This document shows, piece by piece, positions 8,166 to 12,567 of a stretch of 12,567 nt of DNA. A program made the position numbers and the translations under genes. The notes beneath the pieces were generated by a model. The model saw nothing but the letters and a program-made list of their open reading frames with translations. It did no database searches and was not told where the DNA came from. Numbering within the stretch: position 1 is the stretch's first letter; every line of letters begins with the position of its first letter. This stretch comes from Nitrososphaerales archaeon TH5893 (lineage in GTDB: Archaea > Thermoproteota > Nitrososphaeria > Nitrososphaerales > Nitrososphaeraceae): positions 1 through 12,567 of the forward strand of contig JAATVT010000101.1 in assembly GCA_014523685.1 (NCBI GenBank), in the 5' to 3' direction.

Positions 8166-8435
8166 TCAATCTCGTACCGCTCGAGATTTGAACTGGAGGA
8201 CTGAGTTACCCTCAAATAACTCAGGTACTACAATTTTTTGCTCTAACCTGGTAACTGCTCGTCTCATTTCCAAGTCACCCGAATCGCTTTTGCTTAGAAA
8301 TCCATTTTTGACAAATAGAACCTGCAGCGCTGGATCCACGTCTAAATCTGAATTCAAAACGTCATATGAGAGCGACCTAGCGATGTTGTGATGGTTAACG
8401 CCGCATCTAATGATCTTTACTGGAATTACGTACAT
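8166..8435 (-). CDS. Small protein of unknown function (89 aa)
   Basis: The 89-residue product begins MYVIPVKIIRCGVNHHNIAR and ends SVLQFKSRAVRD. I do not recognise a named family. Evidence for coding is the ATG start, a regular alternation of hydrophobic and charged residues, a helix-like acidic/basic stretch (DLEMRRAVTRLEQKI), and the lack of any better reading of this 350-base gap. The opposite strand is also open over much of it, but that translation is serine/threonine-rich and lacks hydrophobic patterning, so I favour the minus strand. No signal peptide or membrane segment is seen. It converges with top6A (66 bases apart) and diverges from the zinc-ribbon gene starting at 8456 or 8483, so promoters for both must lie in a very short interval. 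Confidence 0.62.
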   Translation of the reverse strand: MYVIPVKIIRCGVNHHNIARSLSYDVLNSDLDVDPALQVLFVKNGFLSKSDSGDLEMRRAVTRLEQKIVVPELFEGNSVLQFKSRAVRD

Positions 8436-8455
8436 TCTACCAACTCTTAATAGGT

Positions 8456-8665
8456 TTGAATTGCGTACCAGTTTTTGATCCTATGACAGAAATAGAGGCT
8501 AAATGTCCCAACTGTACCAAGCGGGCGACAGTTGATGAGAATTTGACCCAAGTCAATTGTAGGGTCTGCGGTTTTACCACCTCATATGAAGATTACCTTG
8601 AGATAATGAAATCAAAGGCGGTACAAATGGCAGACGATCTTCAGATGGACTGGGATAAGAGCTGA
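8456..8665 (+). CDS. Small zinc-ribbon protein (60-69 aa)
   Basis: The product has two CxxC pairs, KCPNC and NCRVCG (Cys17/20 and Cys35/38 when counted from TTG), separated by 14 residues, the signature of a single zinc ribbon. An acidic, methionine-rich helix follows (YEDYLEIMKSKAVQMADDLQ). There are two possible starts: TTG at 8456 (69 aa) or ATG at 8483 (60 aa, beginning MTEIEAKCPNC). A weak TATA-like CTTAATAG at about 8446-8453 would place transcription start near 8475 and favours the ATG. The function is not known to me; small zinc ribbons of this size in archaea often bind nucleic acid or a partner protein. It diverges from the 89-residue gene and converges on another zinc-ribbon gene at 8771-8920. 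Confidence 0.78.
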   Translation: MNCVPVFDPMTEIEAKCPNCTKRATVDENLTQVNCRVCGFTTSYEDYLEIMKSKAVQMADDLQMDWDKS

Positions 8666-8770
8666 TTAATTCGTTTGAGAATGACAACAACAATGAATTA
8701 GTCGAAAATGACAATATAGGAACCAAATACAATAGTCCACATTAATTGACTGCAACTATTCTAATGGTGC

Positions 8771-8920
8771 TTACCAGAAATTGCCCTTGTCAGAGCACGT
8801 TAATTCGGCCCCACAGTTAAGACATCGCAGATGACATGCTTGTAGGCTTAACATACCAAACCCACACCTAAGGCATTCCACCCTTTTTTCGTTCGGATTT
8901 TCTGAGGACCTCGTCTCCAA
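8771..8920 (-). CDS. Tiny zinc-ribbon protein (49 aa), TTG start
   Basis: This short minus-strand gene encodes about 49 residues. The core reads ECLRCGFGML (15-24), then ACHLRCLNCGAELTC (28-42), ending SDKGNFW. Cys16/Cys19 and Cys33/Cys36 form two CxxC knuckles; Cys29, His30 and Cys42 are extra potential ligands. That density of Cys, each knuckle followed closely by glycine, is very unlikely by chance. The frame is open further upstream to a TAA at about 8975, but without an ATG. TTG at 8920 is preferred because AATAAATA on this strand (8947-8954) lies 26 bases before it, predicting a near-leaderless transcript. A GTG giving 36 residues is an alternative. It diverges from ribosomal protein S6e. 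The role is unknown; nucleic-acid or ribosome binding is only a guess. Confidence 0.75.
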   Translation of the reverse strand: METRSSENPNEKRVECLRCGFGMLSLQACHLRCLNCGAELTCSDKGNFW

Positions 8921-8946
8921 TATAATAACATTCTCCAGACTAGAGG

Positions 8947-8954
8947 TATTTATT
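8947..8954 (-). promoter_or_regulatory. TATA box of the 49-aa zinc-ribbon gene
   Basis: Read on the minus strand this is AATAAATA, flanked by AAG and CCTC. Exactly 26 bases separate it from the TTG at 8920, the spacing expected for a leaderless archaeal transcript. This is the main argument for that start codon. Confidence 0.5.
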
Positions 8955-9014
8955 CTTGGTGCAGGAAGATTTAATTACGAGTTGAAAATTTTGTAAAGAT
9001 GGATAGTCAAGACA

Positions 9015-9434
9015 TTGGCACATTTCAAGTTGGTAGTATCTGACCCGACTGGGAAAAGCAGTTCCAGAGAAATCAAGGACATTTTGGCTCAGCCATTGCT
9101 TGGTTCACGGATTGGAGACGTATTAGATTCTTCTATTATAGGTGTTAATCCAGGTAAAATGAAAATTACTGGTGGAAGTGACAAATCTGGGGCCCCCATG
9201 AGAGCGGACGTGCACGGTGGAGTAAAAAAATATGTCTTGTTATCTAAGGGCGTTGGAATGAAAAACAATTTGGAAGGAGCAAGAGTAAGGAAGCTGATAA
9301 GAGGCAATCTAATCACCGAGGAAATTTACCAACTAAACTGTTCGCTAATTGAGGGTATTTTACCCACGGACCAAGTAAAGAAAGGAGAGGAGTCTCCTAA
9401 CAACACAGTATCTAAAGAATCTGCCAAGAAGTGA
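9015..9434 (+). CDS. rps6e: 30S ribosomal protein S6e
   Basis: S6e is a small-subunit ribosomal protein shared by archaea and eukaryotes. The 139-residue product opens AHFKLVVSDPTGKSSSREI and contains the diagnostic block KITGGSDKSGAPMRADVHG (50-68), then YVLLSKGVGMK and the rRNA-binding RVRKLIRGNLITEEIYQLN. The archaeal form lacks the long C-terminal kinase-target tail of eukaryotic S6, though a short charged extension (KKGEESPNNTVSKESAKK) is present. The start is TTG; no in-frame ATG occurs until residue 49, past conserved sequence. A TATA-like A/T stretch at about 8984-8992 suits a leaderless start. It lies 81 bases upstream of aIF2-gamma on the same strand, a neighbourhood that recurs in archaeal genomes. 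Confidence 0.95.
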   Translation: MAHFKLVVSDPTGKSSSREIKDILAQPLLGSRIGDVLDSSIIGVNPGKMKITGGSDKSGAPMRADVHGGVKKYVLLSKGVGMKNNLEGARVRKLIRGNLITEEIYQLNCSLIEGILPTDQVKKGEESPNNTVSKESAKK

Positions 9435-9484
9435 ATACCAAAATAGCATCATGAATATTTAGCGAAGACTGAAAATCAATTAGG

Positions 9485-9492
9485 TTAATATC
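9485..9492 (+). promoter_or_regulatory. Possible TATA box of aIF2-gamma
   Basis: TTAATATC is centred about 28 bases before the TTG at 9516, consistent with near-leaderless initiation there. It suggests the factor gene can be transcribed separately from S6e. Confidence 0.35.
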
Positions 9493-9515
9493 TCCCAAGA
9501 ATTTTAACATTCTCA

Positions 9516-10778
9516 TTGCATTGGAAAGAAACTCTTCCTGACTGGTACGTGAAAGAATATGGATACCAACCTAACATAAACATCGGCACAGCTGGCCATG
9601 TCGATCATGGCAAAACTACTCTCGTAGAAGCTATTACAGGTGTCTGGACAAGTGGTCATAGCGAAGAATTGAAAAGAGGTATTACTATAAAAGTTGGCTA
9701 TGCTGACGCCGCATTTTACAAATGTTCTCAGTGTCCTATTCCGTTGGGGTATTCTTCCACTCCAAAATGTGCAAACTGTGGTAAAGAAAGTGTACTTCAA
9801 CGTGTCGTCAGTTTCGTGGATTCTCCCGGACACGAAAGTTTAATGGCAAATATGCTATCAGGAGGAGCATTGATGGATGGTGCTATATTAGTTATCGCGG
9901 CTAATGAGAAAGTACCTCAGCCTCAAACTAGAGAACATCTGCTTGCCTTACAAGTCCTTGGAATTAAGCAAATTGTAATAGTACAGAATAAGGTTGACCT
10001 AACAGAATCGGAGAAAGCAATAGAAAATTATGACCAAATTAACGAATTTGTAAAAGGGAGCGTAGCTTCAGATGCTCCTATTATTCCAATATCAGCCCAG
10101 CACAAATTAAACATCGATGCATTGATTGGTGCCATAGAAAACTCGATAAAAACACCATCCAGGTCAACGAATAAAGCTGCGATCATGCACGTATTGAGAT
10201 CATTTGATATAAACAAACCCGGTTTACCTTTAGAAAAGGTCAAGGGAGGAGTTATTGGTGGTGCCTTAATTCAAGGCGAGTTGTCAGTAGGGGAGGAGAT
10301 CGAAATTAGACCAGGTTTTATGGATGACAAGAGAGGCAAATACGAACCCATTCGTTCAGTAGTATCTACTTTGGGTACTGGAGCCGGACTTGTAGAAAGG
10401 GTACGACCGGGCGGATTAGTGGCTATTGGTACGAAACTAGATCCAGCCTATATCAAGAGCGATTCGCTGATAGGTTCCGTGGTTGGTAAACCCGATTCTT
10501 TGCCAGATGACGTCGAGGAAATTAGTATTGAAGTTCAACTCTTCGATACTGCGGTGGGTACTCAAGAAATGGTAAAAGTTGAACCCATCAAGACCAAAGA
10601 ACCCCTTCGGTTGAATGTTGGAACAGCGGCAGCTTTAGGTGCCGTAACGAGCTCCAAAGACAGTAAAGTAGAGGTGAAACTTAGAAAGCCACTATGCCTA
10701 CTCCCCAGAAGCCGAGTAGCAATTAGCAGAAGAATCTCGGATAGGTGGAGGCTAATTGGTGCAGGCGTTACCTCTTAG
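9516..10778 (+). CDS. eif2g: Translation initiation factor 2 subunit gamma
   Basis: This GTPase is the core of archaeal IF2, which brings Met-tRNAi to the small ribosomal subunit. The G domain has all motifs: G1 GHVDHGKT (27-34), switch 1 KRGITIKVGYADA (53-65), G3 DSPGHE (102-107), G4 NKVD (158-161) and G5 SAQ (193-195). A zinc knuckle typical of the gamma subunit lies inside the G domain (Cys70, Cys73, Cys85, Cys88). Beta-barrel domains II and III follow, with RSFDINKPG (228-236) and KGGVIGGALIQGELSVGEEIEI. The 420 residues match the usual length, and the presence of the zinc knuckle and the domain II signature separates it from EF-Tu/aEF1A and SelB. TTG at 9516 is the start, giving MHWKETLPDWYVKEYGYQPN before the P-loop strand. 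Confidence 0.96.
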   Translation: MHWKETLPDWYVKEYGYQPNINIGTAGHVDHGKTTLVEAITGVWTSGHSEELKRGITIKVGYADAAFYKCSQCPIPLGYSSTPKCANCGKESVLQRVVSFVDSPGHESLMANMLSGGALMDGAILVIAANEKVPQPQTREHLLALQVLGIKQIVIVQNKVDLTESEKAIENYDQINEFVKGSVASDAPIIPISAQHKLNIDALIGAIENSIKTPSRSTNKAAIMHVLRSFDINKPGLPLEKVKGGVIGGALIQGELSVGEEIEIRPGFMDDKRGKYEPIRSVVSTLGTGAGLVERVRPGGLVAIGTKLDPAYIKSDSLIGSVVGKPDSLPDDVEEISIEVQLFDTAVGTQEMVKVEPIKTKEPLRLNVGTAAALGAVTSSKDSKVEVKLRKPLCLLPRSRVAISRRISDRWRLIGAGVTS

Positions 10779-10840
10779 TTGGATTCGGTGCTCTGCAGCA
10801 ATTCGGCTATTATTCTTATTTCAATTGATAAAGAGTCTAT

Positions 10841-10896
10841 GGCTAACATTAGTCCCATGTGAATCGCACGTTAGCCTTGGTGTGTCAAGGAGGGGG
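10841..10896 (+). repeat. Nested inverted repeats downstream of aIF2-gamma
   Basis: In the 182-base gap between aIF2-gamma and the PIN gene, GGCTAAC (10841-10847) pairs perfectly with GTTAGCC (10870-10876). The adjacent CCTTG (10875-10879) pairs with CAAGG (10886-10890) across a six-base loop, followed by a G5 run. TCCC in the first loop could pair with that G run as a pseudoknot. It may be a terminator-like or structured RNA element; no known RNA family is recognised. Confidence 0.3.
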
Positions 10897-10899
10897 CGT

Positions 10900-10939
10900 T
10901 TTATATATCGAAACGAACTTCAAAGTAAGATTATACATA
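10900..10939 (+). promoter_or_regulatory. Promoter region of the PIN gene
   Basis: Two TATA-like elements occur: TTTATATAT at 10900-10908 and TTATACATA at 10931-10939. The second is centred 26 bases before the ATG at 10961 and would give a leaderless transcript; the first, a better consensus, would give a leader of about 30 bases. Confidence 0.4.
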
Positions 10940-10960
10940 CGGTGGCGACTTTATTCTAGA

Positions 10961-11368
10961 ATGAAAGTACTATGCGACACAAGCTTCCTGATGGTTCTGG
11001 CTTCAACACCACTTAAGCGAATGGCAAAGATAGAGATGGAATTGGGCAAACTCACTTTTCTAGTTCCAAATGTTGTGATTGGAGAACTTAAGAAACTTGA
11101 GGCGCGAGCAGGTCCAAAAAGGTCTCTGATCGCCAAGACCTCGATTGAAATTGCGAATTCAAAACTTAGAATTGTAGAACTTCCCAACTATGGGCGGGTC
11201 GACGAATCGATACTTGAATATGCAAAGACTTCCAACTGCGCAGTGGCAACATTAGACAGGAATCTTAAAATCGCGCTGCGAAGAAATAACATCTTGGTAA
11301 TCAGTCTAAGCAACAATAGATTGATAATAGAATCCCTTCCAGAGGAACAATATTTTAAATATTGCTGA
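10961..11368 (+). CDS. PIN-domain endoribonuclease, Fcf1-like
   Basis: The product is 135 residues and consists of a single PIN domain, a Mg-dependent RNase fold. The expected acidic residues are present: Asp6 in LCDTSFLM, Glu42 in VIGELKKLE, Asp81 in VDESILEYA and Asp99 in ATLDRNLK. The frame is open upstream to a possible ATG at 10859, but that 34-residue extension (rich in Arg and Val, with no PIN homology) precedes a canonical PIN beginning MKVLCDTSF, so ATG at 10961 is chosen. A PIN gene next to aIF2-gamma is a recurring archaeal arrangement, and that protein is usually compared with eukaryotic Fcf1/Utp24 in 18S rRNA processing; a role in rRNA maturation is inferred from that context. 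No antitoxin gene adjoins it, which argues against a VapC toxin. Confidence 0.87.
   Translation: MKVLCDTSFLMVLASTPLKRMAKIEMELGKLTFLVPNVVIGELKKLEARAGPKRSLIAKTSIEIANSKLRIVELPNYGRVDESILEYAKTSNCAVATLDRNLKIALRRNNILVISLSNNRLIIESLPEEQYFKYC
11348..11364. promoter_or_regulatory. Palindromic TATA element before the MBL hydrolase gene
   Basis: CAATATTT-T-AAATATTG is a perfect eight-base inverted repeat around one base. It overlaps the last codons of the PIN gene, and its centre is 29 bases before the ATG at 11385, the right place for a TATA box of a leaderless transcript. Its symmetry could also suit a dimeric regulator. Confidence 0.45.
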
Positions 11369-11384
11369 AATGATAAACTAGATC

Positions 11385-12047
11385 ATGTTCGGCTATGATC
11401 AGTTGGAGTTCCATTGGACAGGGCATGATGGCTTCCGAATCGCAGATAACAAGGACACGAGGGTAATTTACATCGACCCCTATCAACTGTCAAATAAGCA
11501 TAAAGGTAAGAAGGATGCTGATATAATCCTCATATCCCACAACCATTATGATCACCTCAGCAGTGAAGACCTGAAGGGTGTTGCAAATAATAACACAACA
11601 ATCGTCACGGCTAACGAGTGTTCAGAAAAGCTTCAGGATTTTTTATCAAATAAGATAATAGCATTAATGCCTGGAGAAAAAACTGTTGTCAATGATATTA
11701 CTATTGAAGCAATTAGGGCCTACAATACTAATAAGAAATTTCATCCGAAAGAGGACAACAAGATTGGTTTTGTTATTAGTATTGATAATCATCGAATATA
11801 TCATGCAGGGGATACAGACATAATTCCGGAAATGGAGGGTTTGAATCCAGATATCGCTCTGTTACCTGTTTCCGGAACCTATGTAATGACGGCAGACGAA
11901 GCTGCAAGGGCAACAAATGAAATTATCAAACCAGGTAAAGTTGCAATACCAATGCACTATGGTACTATAGTCGGTTCAAAGGAAGATGCGGATAAATTCA
12001 AAACTCTCGTAACGGTGTGTAGAGTTGTAATTTTGGAGAAAGAGTAG
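11385..12047 (+). CDS. Metallo-beta-lactamase-fold hydrolase (UPF0173/UlaG-like)
   Basis: This 220-residue protein belongs to the compact metallo-beta-lactamase group containing UPF0173 proteins and L-ascorbate-6-phosphate lactonase UlaG. Metal ligands are visible: His52, His54, Asp56 and His57 in ISHNHYDHLS, Asp143/Asp145 in YHAGDTD, and His191 in IPMHYGTIVG. The N-terminal EFHWTGHDGFRI and IYIDPY match the group's first strands. No signal peptide or membrane segment is seen, so it is cytoplasmic. The substrate cannot be predicted. It follows the PIN gene by 16 bases, so read-through is possible, but the palindromic TATA element suggests its own promoter. RNase-type MBL proteins (beta-CASP) are much longer, so that reading is rejected. 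Confidence 0.88.
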   Translation: MFGYDQLEFHWTGHDGFRIADNKDTRVIYIDPYQLSNKHKGKKDADIILISHNHYDHLSSEDLKGVANNNTTIVTANECSEKLQDFLSNKIIALMPGEKTVVNDITIEAIRAYNTNKKFHPKEDNKIGFVISIDNHRIYHAGDTDIIPEMEGLNPDIALLPVSGTYVMTADEAARATNEIIKPGKVAIPMHYGTIVGSKEDADKFKTLVTVCRVVILEKE

Positions 12048-12093
12048 GAAATCACTAATTTTAAAGCTATTATTTAGCCCCAATTTTAAAAAA

Positions 12094-12101
12094 TTTATAT
12101 A
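12094..12101 (+). promoter_or_regulatory. Strong TATA box before the lysine-rich mini-gene
   Basis: TTTATATA, preceded by AAAAAA, is one of the best archaeal TATA matches in the window. Its end is 26 bases before the ATG at 12128, predicting a leader of about four bases. A second A/T stretch (TTTTTATATA, 12111-12120) is closer and would start transcription inside the frame. Confidence 0.55.
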
Positions 12102-12127
12102 CGATCTGTTTTTTTATATAGCTGAAA

Positions 12128-12181
12128 ATGGCGGCAAAGAAAAAAGCAAAATCTGCTAAGAAGGGAAAATCCAAGAAGTAG
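12128..12181 (+). CDS. Lysine-rich 17-residue mini-protein
   Basis: An ATG-to-TAG frame encodes MAAKKKAKSAKKGKSKK: nine lysines, four alanines, two serines, one glycine and no acidic residue. It resembles the basic tails of histone-like or ribosomal proteins, but stands alone. Support for expression is positional: an excellent TATA box with leaderless spacing upstream, and a nine-base-pair hairpin beginning seven bases after the stop. Synonymous codons are mixed (GCG, GCA and GCT for Ala; AAA and AAG for Lys; TCT and TCC for Ser), which is not what a simple nucleotide repeat gives. Such a peptide would bind nucleic acid or ribosomes electrostatically; that is inference. The alternative is a noncoding RNA using the same promoter. 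Confidence 0.5.
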   Translation: MAAKKKAKSAKKGKSKK

Positions 12182-12188
12182 TACGTTA

Positions 12189-12211
12189 AACGATTGATGA
12201 ATATCATCGTT
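12189..12211 (+). terminator. Hairpin after the lysine-rich mini-gene
   Basis: AACGAT-(T)-GAT pairs with ATC-ATCGTT around the loop GAAT: nine base pairs with one bulged T. A T-rich stretch (TTCTTTTATT) follows about a dozen bases on. It could act as a transcript 3' end or stability element. Confidence 0.4.
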
Positions 12212-12446
12212 AATTCCCCCATTCTTTTATTGTGGGTCATTGTTTCTTCCTTTATGCGGTTTGCGAAGCCAAGTCTAAGCAGTTCTAGTTACAACTACGC
12301 TTGAATATGCTTGCAACTCGTTAACTTATTTATATGAAATAAGAAATCAACATTTTTTTGAATTTGTCATCCCATAGTCTTGGTGGCTGACAACTGTTGT
12401 GGGAAATACGGTACCTTAAAAAAGCAGTGAATCAGATTTGACAACT
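12212..12446. other. Intergenic region with A/T palindrome and promoter
   Basis: No convincing gene is seen here. CTTATTT-ATATG-AAATAAG (12325-12343) is a perfect seven-base inverted repeat containing a TATA-like core. TCCCAT (12370-12375) can pair with GTGGGA (12399-12404, one G-T pair). CCTTAAAAAA at 12414-12423 is the probable TATA element of the following membrane-protein gene. A small RNA starting near 12358 is possible but unsupported. Confidence 0.35.
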
Positions 12447-12567
12447 ATGCTAGGTGGAAGCAAGGTACTGTTGCGCAGAGGAAAATTCGAATTTGAGTTA
12501 AGACATCTTTTGGTTATAGCAGTTCTTGCCATATGTTTCACCACTGCATTCATTATGCGCGCTTATC
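12447..12567 (+). CDS. Membrane protein N-terminus, probably STT3/AglB (partial)
   Basis: The gene runs off the right edge; 40 codons are visible from ATG at 12447. The N-terminus is basic (GGSKVLLRRGKFEFELRH), then one hydrophobic span (LLVIAVLAICFTTAFIMR, about residues 21-38) ends in RAY. A short basic cytoplasmic start, an FELRH segment and a first helix finishing in an arginine are how archaeal oligosaccharyltransferases (STT3/AglB, which transfer the N-glycan to Asn) begin, but the catalytic DXD and WWDYG motifs lie outside the window. An A/T-rich TATA element at about 12414-12423 fits a near-leaderless start at 12447; an in-frame TTG at 12438 is an alternative. Another multi-pass membrane protein is possible. 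Confidence 0.55.
   Translation, partial: MLGGSKVLLRRGKFEFELRHLLVIAVLAICFTTAFIMRAY

Noticed and set aside
8152..8391. Plus-strand open frame opposite the 89-residue unknown gene
   Set aside because: Serine/threonine-rich translation without hydrophobic pattern; the minus-strand product looks more like a folded protein.
4906..9484. AATCAATTAGG occurring before both top6B and aIF2-gamma
   Set aside because: Eleven A/T-rich bases at different distances from the two starts (about 16 versus 42 bases) do not form a consistent site.
10859..10960. N-terminal extension of the PIN protein from an upstream ATG
   Set aside because: The extension precedes the canonical PIN first strand, spans TATA-like elements, and gives an overlong N-terminus for this family.
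10961..11368. PIN gene as a VapC toxin
   Set aside because: No antitoxin-like gene adjoins it; the aIF2-gamma neighbourhood fits an rRNA-processing PIN protein better.
12195..12211. TGATGA considered as the C box of a C/D guide RNA
   Set aside because: No matching D box (CTGA) at a suitable distance and the bases are better explained by the hairpin.

Overview
The window looks like a piece of an archaeal chromosome, most likely from a Thaumarchaeota/Nitrososphaeria (ammonia-oxidizing archaea) lineage. It carries a PCNA clamp, both subunits of DNA topoisomerase VI, ribosomal protein S6e, the gamma subunit of initiation factor 2, an archaeal-type tyrosyl-tRNA synthetase and the probable start of an STT3/AglB oligosaccharyltransferase. 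Many genes have an A/T-rich TATA-like element about 26-30 bases before the start codon and almost no leader, the leaderless layout common in archaea. Placement below Archaea is inferred from the overall look of the proteins and was not computed. I see no mobile element, CRISPR array, tRNA or rRNA.

Layout, left to right. (1) 116-2350, plus strand: PCNA, then a monofunctional aspartate kinase with two ACT domains. (2) 2604-3404, plus strand: cobalamin methyltransferase CobJ/CbiH, preceded by a 250-base gap holding a doubtful 48-codon frame. (3) 3648-4697, minus strand: tyrosyl-tRNA synthetase, convergent with cobJ and divergent from topoisomerase VI. (4) 4922-8099, plus strand: topoisomerase VI subunits B and A as a tight operon. 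(5) 8166-8920: a cluster of very small genes, comprising an 89-residue unknown (minus), a roughly 60-residue zinc-ribbon protein (plus) and a 49-residue zinc-ribbon protein (minus) that a length cutoff would miss. (6) 9015-12047, plus strand: S6e, aIF2-gamma, a PIN-domain nuclease and a metallo-beta-lactamase-fold hydrolase. (7) 12048-12567: a 17-codon lysine-rich mini-gene with a strong TATA box and a 3' hairpin, then the 5' end of a membrane protein resembling STT3/AglB.

Functional links. S6e, aIF2-gamma and an Fcf1-like PIN protein belong to translation and ribosome maturation, and this neighbourhood recurs in archaea. PCNA and topoisomerase VI are both replication proteins. The most interesting observation joins them: the B subunit ends in a long low-complexity tail, then a lysine/arginine block, then QITLDKFD, which fits a PCNA-interacting (PIP) box in the classic C-terminal position. 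If real, topoisomerase VI in this lineage could be tethered to the sliding clamp encoded about 4 kb upstream. Other points of interest are the lysine-rich mini-gene, the hidden zinc-ribbon gene, TTG starts on most of the core information-processing genes, and several short palindromes at promoters.
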